Positions 22,167 through 32,060 of a stretch of 64,000 bases of DNA are shown here, piece after piece (the stretch's first letter is position 1; each line of letters opens with the position of its first letter). The stretch spans positions 3,224,001 to 3,288,000 of the forward strand of contig JAJTTP010000002.1 in assembly GCA_023313575.1 (NCBI GenBank). Direction: 5' to 3'. This DNA is from Eutypella sp. D-1. Lineage: Eukaryota; Ascomycota; Sordariomycetes; Xylariales; Diatrypaceae. Made by a program: the position numbers and the translations under genes. The notes under the pieces were generated by a model. That model was not told the DNA's origin, searched no databases, and worked only from the letters and a program-made list of their open reading frames with translations.

Positions 22167-22940
22167 CTATTCCGCACTATCGTGATTATTGGCCCTCTCT
22201 TCGCGGCGAGCCTGCATGTTCACGAGAGGTAGAAATAGTTTGTCGCCCTCGTACTCTAAACCTGCCTCCCATTGCTCTTCGGCCCGTTCTTCAAGTTCAG
22301 TCTTGGGGATCCACCTCCATTCGGCGCACTTCTCTTTTTCAAGAACCTACGTAGCAGTCACTAATTAGTACTCGGGCATTTTCAAAATCGTTTCATGAGA
22401 GGGGGGGTGACGGTAAGAGCCAAGAGAAGAAGGGCGGGGGGTGGGGACTGACTTGGGGTTCCGCAGCAGGATCTTTCATCGAGCAGCCCATGAATACCGT
22501 GACGTAGTGCTTGACCGGCGATCCTGGCGACTCGGGTTCAAATATATCATTGGTGACACAGAACTGTCCTATTGACTTTATCTCCAATCCGGTTTCCTCG
22601 AGCACCTCGCGCCTTGCGCATTCCTCGAACGTTTCGCAAGGCTCGAGGTGGCCGCCGGGATATGCCCACGTACCTTTTCACCAAAACAACACCGAGTAGT
22701 TAGCAGCTAGCACGGAGTGAACAGCCCCGGTAAAGTCAGGGGTTCGCAGTCGCATATGTACATACCGGCCCCATGAGAACCAAGGCGCTGGCCGATAAGA
22801 ACCTCATTCTTGTTGTTTTGAATCTCGACAGCGACACCGACCTTAATCTGGATTGATGCCTTCGACATCTCAGCGGATGGCGTGTCAACGTCCATTTGAC
22901 TGGACAATTGGCTGGTTGGCTGGCTATCGGCAGGGTTCAT
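22167..22940 (-). CDS. Small Nudix hydrolase
   Basis: Three exons, 22940-22766, 22673-22453 and 22346-22167 (576 nt, 191 residues); donors GTATGT and GTCAGT. After a 30-residue polar lead ([11 protein letters not shown]...) comes [19 protein letters not shown] and a complete Nudix box at residues 66-88: G66, E72, R80, E81, E84, E85 and G87 fit the GX5EX7REUXEEXGU pattern. The exon junction restores [13 protein letters not shown]. The fold hydrolyses nucleoside diphosphates linked to another group, and residues E84/E85 would bind the metal. Resemblance to fungal ADP-ribose/NTP pyrophosphatase-like and MutT/NUDT15-like enzymes is general only; the substrate is unknown. The C-terminal exon ([18 protein letters not shown]) carries the usual W-W pattern. 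The next gene upstream on the same strand is also Nudix-like. Confidence 0.85.
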
Positions 22941-23571
22941 CTTGCTCTGAGCACAGATGGTAAAGTCCAGGGTACTGTGCAAATATAATAAGTGTAGCGG
23001 GGTCAAAGTAGTTCTAGTAAGCGTGGGTCCAAGAACACTGCGGGGCTTGAAATGGGCAAATGTTAACTTGGAATTATCTCGCCCTCAAGCCCGCCTTTTA
23101 ACTGCAAAAAACTAGGCCTGTTGACCGATGCCTTTGTTTGCCTGGCCGGTTTTGCCTTGCCCAAGTGCTTCGAAGTTAGGCGTACAGGGGAAGTGTTTGC
23201 CTCGTGCACATTCGCTAGGCATTCGTCGAGGTGGAGAGCTATAACTGGTGGCGCGTTGGACAGTTTGCCTGCTACGAAGCCCGCACTGTGTAGGCTTAAC
23301 TCCCGCTGCGCCTGGGAGGGAGCAGTGCTTGCCGTTTGTTGTTGGTGCCACCCCTGACCATGCGAAGAGTTGTATGGAACCAAAATTCTTATAGGGATAT
23401 ATCACGCAGTTGGTGGTAACACCTGCTGTTATTCACGCGGACAAACTTGGAGTCGTGACACTGAATAGATTGAGTACCCAACCTAAGGACAAGGCTGCAA
23501 GTTACGCATAGGTAGGACTGCCAGGAAGTAGTAACACGAGTTGTTCCTTTGTGCTTGACAGACCCTAGCTA
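22941..23571. other. Intergenic region
   Basis: It contains the promoter of the small Nudix gene and the 3' flank of the next Nudix-like gene. Overlapping short frames on both strands (around 23063-23405) have no recognisable domain. I see no repeat. Confidence 0.45.
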
Positions 23572-25035
23572 TCACAGTTTATAACCCAATCCCTTGAGCC
23601 TCTTCTTCTCCTCCTCGGGGCCCCTCGTGTCAAATATGAGACGATTTAGCTCGGCCTGCTCGTGACGTAAAGCCTCCAGCTCCGCACTTATCTCCTCCCG
23701 AGGACGGACCTCTATATCAGCCGTACCCATCCCCAATCTCGCTAGCATGACCCTCTCGTAGTCTCCACCCCGGTCCGTTCCCTTCAGCTCCGGCCCGGGT
23801 CTGTCAACCGCCAGGACTGTCCGCTCGTCGCGCGCGATTCCTATCTTCTTAGGGCTCATCACTTTTTGGGCCCAGGGGATTTGCGACGTAGGGTGCTGAT
23901 CGGCAAATGGAGTCGAAGCTGTTGGTACCTTGTGTATGAAGTTAAGTAGTCGTTCCCGCTGGTCCTGGTAGTACGCCTCCATCACCGATTGAGAGGGGGA
24001 TTCGGAGGGTGAGAAGGGGTCGGGTGAGGGGGGGCCGGTGAAGAACTTCGACACGAGGTCTAGCAAGTAGTACTGTGGTGGATATAAAGTGGCCTGGCTG
24101 AGACGATGTGTCCTGAGGAACTTAGCCGGGTAGTCAAACACGGCAGCCGTATGCTCGACCCCGCCATCGGGCGTCGGGATCAGGGCATCCATCTCCACGG
24201 GTTTGGGCTCCGCGGTCGTAATCGGGACCATGACGGGGTCACGTCGCATTGTAGAGATAGGCAGCATGTACAAGTACATCTGCGTAGTGAAGCGGCGTCG
24301 GTTTTCCAGGGGCGTGATCCACCGTGTGAATGGGATAAGACCATCTGTGTCCACGACCCCACCAACTTCCTCCACCCAGTCGACGAAGCGCTTCTCGTTC
24401 GCGTAGACCGCCCGCCGCCCTTCAGCTTTCTCCGATGGCGGGAGGGTTAAAAGTGCAGGCGTGACGCCCCCAGGGTTAGCATTCTCCCGCGCGAGCAGGA
24501 TTCCGCTCTCTTCGAAGGTCTCCCGGATCGCGCCGAGCCGGTAGGCAAGTGAGTCTTCGTGGCACGCGGGGTCATCGGCGGGCGGTATCACGCCCTCGTG
24601 AAACTCTGACAGGTTACCACCGGGAAAAACATGCGCGGACGGAAACGCCAACGACGATTGCACCCTCTTCAGCATCAGAACCTGGTTCGTGGGCGACACG
24701 AGAAGAACGCTCGCGCTGGGCCGGGGCGCGGGCGGAGGTTTCCTTTTCTTATGCCTCTCACTCTCCATCGTCAACTCCCATGGATAGTGGTCAGTTACCC
24801 CTTTTTTTGCTGCTGCCGATGTCGCGGAAAATGTCCGGAGAGCTTGCGCCCTTCTTGTTCTCGCGTGGAGACACAGCGGCTCCCGGCTTGCGACGGCAAG
24901 ACCCCCAGCCTTGACGTTATCGATTGGCTGAGCACGGAGGTATGCGCTAAAGCTCCTCTGGATGGCAATGAGGAGTGCTGGGTTCTTGCTCCTCAATGAT
25001 GCACGGATTGGCGATGAGGCATTCAAGGATGTCAT
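23572..25035 (-). CDS. NUDT19-like Nudix-domain protein, probably organelle-targeted
   Basis: 487 residues from MTSLNASSPIR; the open frame continues upstream (a Met at 25050 and another at 25125) but the short start is favoured. Residues 1-85 are rich in Arg, Ser and Ala with almost no acids (RSFSAYLRAQ, RTRRAQALRTFSATSAA), like a mitochondrial presequence. The domain starts at RPSASVLLVSPTNQVLMLKRVQ, with FPSAHVFPGGNLSEF and then, after an insertion, AIRETFEESGILL. This split Nudix box with a long insert is the pattern of the NUDT19/RP2 group (acyl-CoA diphosphatases in animals). A GTAACT-like donor near residue 85 could mean an unmodelled intron before MESERHKKRK. Activity is inferred from the family; C-terminal half has no separate domain that I recognise. 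Confidence 0.8.
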   Translation of the reverse strand: MTSLNASSPIRASLRSKNPALLIAIQRSFSAYLRAQPIDNVKAGGLAVASREPLCLHARTRRAQALRTFSATSAAAKKGVTDHYPWELTMESERHKKRKPPPAPRPSASVLLVSPTNQVLMLKRVQSSLAFPSAHVFPGGNLSEFHEGVIPPADDPACHEDSLAYRLGAIRETFEESGILLARENANPGGVTPALLTLPPSEKAEGRRAVYANEKRFVDWVEEVGGVVDTDGLIPFTRWITPLENRRRFTTQMYLYMLPISTMRRDPVMVPITTAEPKPVEMDALIPTPDGGVEHTAAVFDYPAKFLRTHRLSQATLYPPQYYLLDLVSKFFTGPPSPDPFSPSESPSQSVMEAYYQDQRERLLNFIHKVPTASTPFADQHPTSQIPWAQKVMSPKKIGIARDERTVLAVDRPGPELKGTDRGGDYERVMLARLGMGTADIEVRPREEISAELEALRHEQAELNRLIFDTRGPEEEKKRLKGLGYKL

Positions 25036-25677
25036 CTTACTTACGCCCATTACCGAGGGTAACTGATTTGAACCGAAACATGCCACCACTTGGAGTACCA
25101 CAGGGTAGGTAAGATCGCCAACCAACCTCGGCTGGTCAAATCTGAAAAAAGGTAGGTGTGATTATAACCTCGATAAGGAATAATTACAGGCTAGTCTTAG
25201 TTGGTCCGGGCACTCGGGGACTTATCGTATTATCGATAGGCATTGAAGGTTAATGGGTACATCCATATAGATATTGATCGCTAAACCTTGTATTTCGGAA
25301 TGGGATAGCCTTCTACAATTTACAACAAACTTTTGGAGCTGATTGAGCCATCGCAATATTGCGCTGGCTACCTGTTCTAATCGTTAAGAGTATCGATGTT
25401 GCGCAGTATTTCAGTCGCGTGTGAAGACCCCAATTTATAGATGTATTTTTTTCCCCCATTTCTAGCCGCTGTGCATACGATAAACGGACTTGTCACGCAC
25501 ATGCACGCTTGCCCAAGATGTAATCATGTTCAATTAAGATCGAAACGAGTGCTATTTCCGTATCCTATTAACTATATAATGAGCACCTATTGGGTGTCTA
25601 GTCAATCTCGATCCTTCACCTAATCTCGTGATTTCCTTTTAGGATTAGGTACAGACGGTATCTCTCTTCCATAAAGC
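25036..25677. other. AT-richer intergenic region
   Basis: About 640 bp with many A/T runs. It holds the promoter of the Nudix-like gene and the 3' flank of the DUF2828 gene. Nothing else is recognised. Confidence 0.45.
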
Positions 25678-28041
25678 TTAGTCGACAACCTTAAGCATAT
25701 CGTAGGCCTTGTGGCCCACAGCCTTCTTGACGGTAGACAAGGGGTCCATCTTCCTCTTCTTAGGAGCTGGGCCTTCCTTCTCAGTGTCTTCCGCCTCTGG
25801 ATTCTTCTCAAGGTCGTCCTTGTCATTGAGCGACTCGTCAAACGATCCGTTCTCGAGGAATACCTTGAGCATACCCTGCGAGTAGCCACTCACGAGCGCC
25901 GTGCCGTCGTCTCGCACCGTGACCGGCTTCGGTGGCACGGGGTCGCCGCTCGGTATCATGTGAAATCCTCTGTAGCCGGAGCGCCCGCCCGCAAGGTTCC
26001 AAAACACCAATTCCGGCATCTCGTAGCCCGCCGCGGCGTACTTCGCCTTGATGTGCTCGAAGGACGTCGTCCAGCGGGGTGCGTTCCAGATCTGCTCGGC
26101 CTCGTCGAACTGCATATCGCTGAACACAAACACTCGCTTGACCATATCTTCCGGCTTGAGCTGCTCTTGCTGTGCTATGGGCAAGAGGAGGTTCTCGAAG
26201 ACCGCCACGAAATTTGTATTCATGCCCCAATCAGCGCTCTCCATCTTCTTCAAATTGTCAAATAGTGGCCCGCCGACCTCGATACTTTCCAATCGAGGCG
26301 TGTCTGAGAAAGTGATGAACTTGCCACCGAAAGGCGGCGGCGTAACCTCGGCCACTAGAAGCGATAGGCCGAGGGCGCTGTGGAGGGGGCAGGTTCCGTC
26401 GGGGAAACCTGGAGATTGCATCGAGCCCGAGACATCACAGACGGCGATACTGGACTCCAAATTCCCAGAATCCTTGATGCGCCGCACCAACGTCTTCCAT
26501 TGGGAATTTGCGACCTTCCGCTTCAGCTCCGATCTCATTAACAGTGCCGTTTGGATTAGTGTTGAAGGCAGTAGCGTCGCACCGCTGATCTGCGTCTTGC
26601 CCTCGACAACCTGATCCAAATATTCGGAGAAGCGTTGGTAGTCCTTCTCCTCGAAGATCGATGCATAGTTGTGCATGGCGGTTGAGGGCAGACGTTCGTA
26701 TTTGATCTCGCCCAACGTCTTCGCCGTGAGCTTCCGCTCGACGACATCGAGATGCTGGCGCAAAGCCGACACGTCTTTTCGGTATAGCTCCCGCGCGTGC
26801 CGCAGGTAGAGCTCGCGGTCCATTTCACCCTCGATGGGGTGGAGCAGTTCGGCGATCGTGGACACGACGAACGTGTGTTTATCATGGAAGAGTTTGTGCG
26901 AGGGCGCCCACTTAGCGCAGAGAGAGATTTGTCGCTTCTTCCTCGGGTCGTTGCTGCGTAACGCTTTCGTGTCCTCCCGGAGCTGGTCGGTGAAGAGGCG
27001 GGCGACGGTCATATGGAGAGCTCTGTAAACGGTGTCCGATTCAAAGCGCTTGGTGGCGTTCTGGTGGCGTTCGTCGCGGACTTGGTGACGCTTGACTTTG
27101 GCTGCCTCCTTGGTAGGCTTGCTGATTTCCCCGTCGTCTCGATATCTAGGGCCCTTTTCCTGAGTAACATTTAGGACCTTAGTTGGATCTGCGAAAGGTC
27201 TTAGCAGGCCATTGGCGGAGAGCGCTAGGATGTTGAGGAGGTCCTTCCAGTATCCATGGGCGACGCCATTCTTAACATCAAAACGTGTCACATCATTCTC
27301 GTCCTTCTCCGGCTCGACGAGCACAATGTCGCTATCTTCTCCCTCACTTTTCTTCTCGATTTTCTTCTCAATGACAGGGCGGCTCAGCCAGCGAAGGTTG
27401 GAAACCAAGGTAAGTGGGTGGTACGCCGCAAGCCAGCCGGCGCAGCGGTAGAAGGTTATCCTCTCAGCCTTGCCCAAGTGAATCGAGCGGGCATTGAATA
27501 TTATCTTTAATGTCATCAAAGGATCCTTTGCCCACGCCGCATTCAGCGATGTGAACAACAACGGGCCTGATATGACCCTCTCGAGTGACGAGAAGAGGTC
27601 GACCAGCGAGTCTTCAGTTGATCGATACGCAACGCCCAAATTCTCCGTAAACATCTTGTTCTTCAACTCCTCCGGGTTTGGAGACTCGGGGCCCGCTTCA
27701 AATGACGCGAGGCCCTTCATGGAGGGGTGTGGAGGTTGCTCGTCGTCCTTGGGATTCGTCTCATCCATCGGTGATGTTGCCTCTCCCTCGATGCCCATGC
27801 CCTTCATGCCATCTCTTACATCGGCGGTGGTAGATTTCTCAAGATTCACCATGGTAAAGCTGTCATCGACACTGCTCTCCGAGTCATCCTCGATTGTCGG
27901 CTCTTCCCATCTCTGTCGCTGGCTAATATCCGACTTGATGAACTCTTCGAAGTCTTCTTCCGGCAATTTAAGAGCCGGGTGAGTTGGAAACAGCACCGGG
28001 TAGGTGGATTTGAGAAACCACGGTTCGTGCTCCGCCGCCAT
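25678..28041 (-). CDS. DUF2828 / von Willebrand A-like protein
   Basis: Single exon, 787 residues from MAAEHEPWFLKSTYP. The open frame extends 89 codons upstream, but that part is hydrophobic and low in support. The N-terminal half includes ENLGVAYRSTEDSLVDLF and DPLMTLKIIFNARSIHLGK, which mark the DUF2828 family. The second half has a vWA-like fold with a MIDAS motif near D536 (CDVSGSM), then GGKFITFSDTP and KRVFVFSDMQFDEAE. DUF2828 proteins are related in layout to TROVE/Ro60 RNA-binding proteins, but that relation is distant, and the cellular role in fungi is undefined. The tail is Lys/Glu rich with a KKRK cluster that could act in nuclear import. Confidence 0.85.
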   Translation of the reverse strand: MAAEHEPWFLKSTYPVLFPTHPALKLPEEDFEEFIKSDISQRQRWEEPTIEDDSESSVDDSFTMVNLEKSTTADVRDGMKGMGIEGEATSPMDETNPKDDEQPPHPSMKGLASFEAGPESPNPEELKNKMFTENLGVAYRSTEDSLVDLFSSLERVISGPLLFTSLNAAWAKDPLMTLKIIFNARSIHLGKAERITFYRCAGWLAAYHPLTLVSNLRWLSRPVIEKKIEKKSEGEDSDIVLVEPEKDENDVTRFDVKNGVAHGYWKDLLNILALSANGLLRPFADPTKVLNVTQEKGPRYRDDGEISKPTKEAAKVKRHQVRDERHQNATKRFESDTVYRALHMTVARLFTDQLREDTKALRSNDPRKKRQISLCAKWAPSHKLFHDKHTFVVSTIAELLHPIEGEMDRELYLRHARELYRKDVSALRQHLDVVERKLTAKTLGEIKYERLPSTAMHNYASIFEEKDYQRFSEYLDQVVEGKTQISGATLLPSTLIQTALLMRSELKRKVANSQWKTLVRRIKDSGNLESSIAVCDVSGSMQSPGFPDGTCPLHSALGLSLLVAEVTPPPFGGKFITFSDTPRLESIEVGGPLFDNLKKMESADWGMNTNFVAVFENLLLPIAQQEQLKPEDMVKRVFVFSDMQFDEAEQIWNAPRWTTSFEHIKAKYAAAGYEMPELVFWNLAGGRSGYRGFHMIPSGDPVPPKPVTVRDDGTALVSGYSQGMLKVFLENGSFDESLNDKDDLEKNPEAEDTEKEGPAPKKRKMDPLSTVKKAVGHKAYDMLKVVD

Positions 28042-31000
28042 TGTGATGTTCAACCAGTAGCTATTGGCAGAAAATGCTGTAGTTGCAATGAGTCTGTAAC
28101 TGTTCCCTCTGGTTAAGCCAAGTAGGAAAGAGATTACCAGCTTACAGTTAGAAAGTTGGAAAAGTAGAACGTAGGAATTGAGTGTAAAAGGCTTGAGGAA
28201 TCTGTTTGTGGGGAGGGGAGAAGGAAAGTACATGCCTGTTGCTGAAAGGAAAGGTGCAAATATACATAACCTACCTAAGCAAGCAGGGTACCTAGGCGAT
28301 AGGTACAATGTAGCTGTAGGTAGGCAGCAATGTCACTAAGAGAATGTCAACCCCTGATTGGTTCAGCCAACTATTGAAAGGAGGCATTCGACGTTTATTA
28401 TTCCAAAATGGTTGAGGTCTATGCCAGGGCGATTGACCATTTGACTCAGACCGAAATGCCAACTCCAAAAGGGCCAAGAGGGTGGGCTCCTGTCCTATAT
28501 ACATGTGGGTACCAAGGCAGCGTTAGTTTCGCACCTTAATCCTCATTGTTCTGGGGTACCCAGAGGTAACCACCTAAGGTTTCTGCCAAAAATATTGCAC
28601 TCCCAGGCCGACTCGAATGGATGATGCATCGGTAGGACAATGACGCCTCTGAATTCCAATTTCCGATGCGTGTGCTTGAAGTGCCTCCGCCAAATGACCT
28701 TAGGTAGCACTACGGAGGGGTACCATACCCGAGCCCGGACTCAGCACCCAGAAGGATTCCAGCCAGTGCTGTGCCAGATTCACCCCAGTTGAGATAAGGC
28801 AACACAGAACCACGAAGTTATACAGAGGGTCAAAATTTGAGTGAGCCAAAAAAGATACATTCAAAAAGAAAAACAGCAAAAAGAAAAGCGAAGGCAGGGC
28901 CCACCCCAACGCAACCAGGGGCAGTGGGAAACCCAACTACCCCCAGTGCTAACGGTGGTGGATTATGGTCACAGTGGAGCTACTTCGCTGAGGAAAGATG
29001 CAATTATTATGGTTCATATAGTGGTGATTGCGCGTCATGATTCTAAAGGATTGCTCCAACGTATTTCCATGTCTCTTTGTTCATATCTCAGGGGCAAGGG
29101 TAACAGGAAGCAAGGGGTGGGAAGCGAAAGTCGCCCGTAGGTCGAGAGCACTGGAATGCTACTCACCATGCGATATTCAAGCTTGCTGGGTGGAAATTAA
29201 GATCCATAGATGTCAATGTCTTTGCTTATATGACCATATGAGGCCGATTCATAACTAGCAGGAGAAAATGTTCGGTGAATCAGGGGGGAAAAAGAAGGCA
29301 TTTACCCTCGACAACACATACTGCAAGTGGGGAGGCTATCTGAAAAAAATAAGCCGAAAAAAAAGGAGGGAAAAAAAAGCGAAGCCGTCTCCGAAGAAAC
29401 GGAAGAGCTCATACCTACAAGAGGTTGATACAAATTGCAAATGTGCTACTTCGCTGGAAATTTAGTTTGATATTATTACTTATAAGGACCGGTATAAGTG
29501 GAGTTCCAACAATCCGGGGTTCGGCCGGACATAAGTGGGTCAATCTTCCCGGTGCACATATATACTAACAGGGAATAGCAGTGCTACATAAATCTGAACA
29601 GGCAATTCAGCAACCACTAGGCGCAAAAGGAGAAACGCACTCTGCGATACACGTATGCAGCAAGCGATGGAAATAGCTTTGAACGTTCCTTTTTTCCTCT
29701 CTTCTTTCTAGTTTCGAAAAAAAGAAAAAAAGTACGTGGGAAGTTTCCCACTAATTCCCGCTCTCCGCGAACAAGGCAAAAAGCGAAGGCCCAGTAAGTC
29801 AGAAGACCCTTGGGGGTAGACCTAAGTCATGTTCCTGTAAGTACAGCTACTTCGCTGAAATTATGTCCATTTATTTCAGCTTATAAAGGAGACATCGCAG
29901 GGACCATACGAAGCGCCCTTGGCCCGGGCTTTACCCGGTTCTTGGCGAATTCTTTGTCTGGTCATGAGGGTCTTATATGCCTTTCAACGTTTGCAGCTGG
30001 TGAGCACGTATGGTATTGCTATATGGTATTACCGCAAGCTTGATATAAAGGCTGCGACGGTTTCAAATATTCTCAAGGGTAAGACCAGAGCGGCTAGTAG
30101 CTTGGTGACATGCCGAGAGCAAGAAAGGCTCATTATGCAGTAGTCATCTCAAACACAGCAATTCTCGGCGTATATCGTCATTTTCTCAAACTCTGTTTTA
30201 TCAACCTCAATGAAGCCAGCTAGACTTTTGTCCGAGCCATACTTACCACTTGCTGAGCACCCTTCAGTGCTTGTGCAATTCACCTATGGTTCTGTCAATT
30301 GGAGACTTCAGACCTGATTCCGATTCCCGGAATAGACACGAGCCTTCTGTTTACTCCGTTGCACCCATGGTTTATTCTATGTAGTACTCAGGAACGCCGT
30401 CTACTAATTGCGGTTATCCTAATGTGCTGATCGCCACTAAGATTTTAAGCTTTGTCGGGATCGGAGCTTGGCACGGCCCCACCACGCACAATCTAGTTGG
30501 CCGGGCCGGAGTTTTGTCCCGAGGGGTGTATGGATAGAGAGATAAATTAGTGAATGAAATCGAAGTTGGTGGAAATATGGCTTTATGGCATGGGATAGTA
30601 CTTAGGAGTAAAGTGATTTACTAGGATGTACCCATGGACATCTTAGGAAATGAATACAAGGCTTTAAGCCTGGCTAATGGTTGTTAGGCACTCACTAACC
30701 TTGAGATTCAACAGACGTTCATTTATTAGTAACGGAGACAGTGATTCGATTAGGTTATTACATATGCATTACTTTCTACAGTACTATTGTGTTTGGTACT
30801 TAAGCCTGGCTCCTTCCTATCGGGTAGCTGCACCGCCTGAAGTGTCTTAATCTCTTATCCGCCCAACAGGATACATAGAACCGGCACATGAGCAAACAAG
30901 TTACTTACAAGCCGGTCTATACAAGGTAGACACAACAAGGCGCAGATTTAACATCCTGTGCAACCTTCTTTCTTTCTTTCTTCCCTTCCCTCTTCCATAC

Positions 31001-31202
31001 AGGCGGATAGCAACGACTGATTGTTGTCGCGTGTTTACCTTTTCGGTCGCGTCTCTTTCGCAGCAACTCTTTCCCTGAACTACAAGCCAGCTACTCTCTG
31101 CTACTAAGCAAAGAAAACCTCTTGCAAGAGAAGAACTTCTTTCGATTCGGCAGTGTTAGCGACTCACATCGAAATCTGTCACGGCCTGCATCGCACGCCG
31201 TG
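28042..31202. other. 3.2-kb gene-poor region
   Basis: The left part is the promoter of the DUF2828 gene, with a TACCTAGGC word near 28289. The middle (28600-30200) has short frames on both strands, one hydrophobic (28700-28936 minus) and one Lys-rich (29268-29465 plus), none with a domain or splice partner. An A-rich block lies at 29343-29380. The right end, 30960-31120, is pyrimidine-rich, as expected for the leader of the next plus-strand gene. Confidence 0.45.
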
Positions 31203-32060
31203 ATGGAACCGGACTGGAAAGATCACTTTGGAAAGGCAAGCCCCGTCTTCTCTAGGGAGGATTTCTACCCCATCGAGTCGAATATCTTCAACAACGCTGG
31301 TGCCTTTGCGCCACATGAACCAGCAAACGCCAGGCCTAACAAGTTCATGAGAACTGCGCAAGTGTTCTCCCATATGGACTTTGAGGGCCATGATGATTTT
31401 GACTTCAGTAGCTGGCACGAACCCCCAAAGCCGGATTTCATGAATTCTCCGAGCCCCGGTAACTTCTTGGGCGACATTCCTCTTGGTGGAACATGGAACT
31501 CGCACGCAACGTATGCCTATACGAACACGATCCCACGCAGCCCATACTATCACAACCCGCACTCATTCCCCCATTCCTACTCCGGAATGGGCGCTAGAGA
31601 TCCCTTGTACACGGGAACCAACCGCTCGGGCAACATGCATTGGGCAGCAGGTTCCCGCGAAGCTAAGGTTGCTTCGGATCAGCTAGGTTTCACCATCGAG
31701 GAGATCTTTGACGACTTTCTCGTCGCAGATCTAGTGGGCGAGGTCGAGGAAGCCAAAGACGATCCCCGGGTTACGCAGGTGTGTGGAAAGGTGGAATACG
31801 AGGTTGTGCCGCTCGGTGAGGGCGAGTATTATATTATCGATCTCTCCCAGCCAGACATGAGGAACGGGGGCATGAACCACAGCACGAAGCGCCCGTACCC
31901 GAACCCATCCCCATCCAGCTTCACGACTGGAGGGTGGGACCACAAGAAGAGAAAGCTTCATAGAATGGGTGGCGGACCTAGCCTGTTTGCGAACAGTCTA
32001 CGGGGGAACTTCGATTGGGTTTTTGAGCAATTCCCCGACATGTCCTATCGTACGCACTGA
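31203..32060 (+). CDS. Orphan protein of unknown function
   Basis: 285 residues from ATG 31203 (MEPDWKDHFGKAS). The open frame begins 81 nt earlier, but with a TTG. I recognise no domain. The N-terminal half is rich in Phe, His, Pro, Asp and Tyr (DFDFSSWHEPPKPDF, SPYYHNPHSFPHSYSG). A central acidic helix-prone segment follows (TIEEIFDDFLVADLVGEVEE), then a basic patch, DHKKRKLHRMGGG, and the end FDWVFEQFPDMSYRTH. The pattern of an acidic and aromatic region with a basic patch is compatible with a regulatory or nuclear protein, but that is speculation. Coding support comes from length, even codon use and a pyrimidine-rich leader. An intron cannot be excluded. Confidence 0.6.
   Translation: MEPDWKDHFGKASPVFSREDFYPIESNIFNNAGAFAPHEPANARPNKFMRTAQVFSHMDFEGHDDFDFSSWHEPPKPDFMNSPSPGNFLGDIPLGGTWNSHATYAYTNTIPRSPYYHNPHSFPHSYSGMGARDPLYTGTNRSGNMHWAAGSREAKVASDQLGFTIEEIFDDFLVADLVGEVEEAKDDPRVTQVCGKVEYEVVPLGEGEYYIIDLSQPDMRNGGMNHSTKRPYPNPSPSSFTTGGWDHKKRKLHRMGGGPSLFANSLRGNFDWVFEQFPDMSYRTH

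Noticed and set aside
28700..28936. Hydrophobic 78-codon minus frame
   Set aside because: Hydrophobicity follows from A-rich sequence read on the other strand (TTT/TTC codons); no support as a membrane protein gene.
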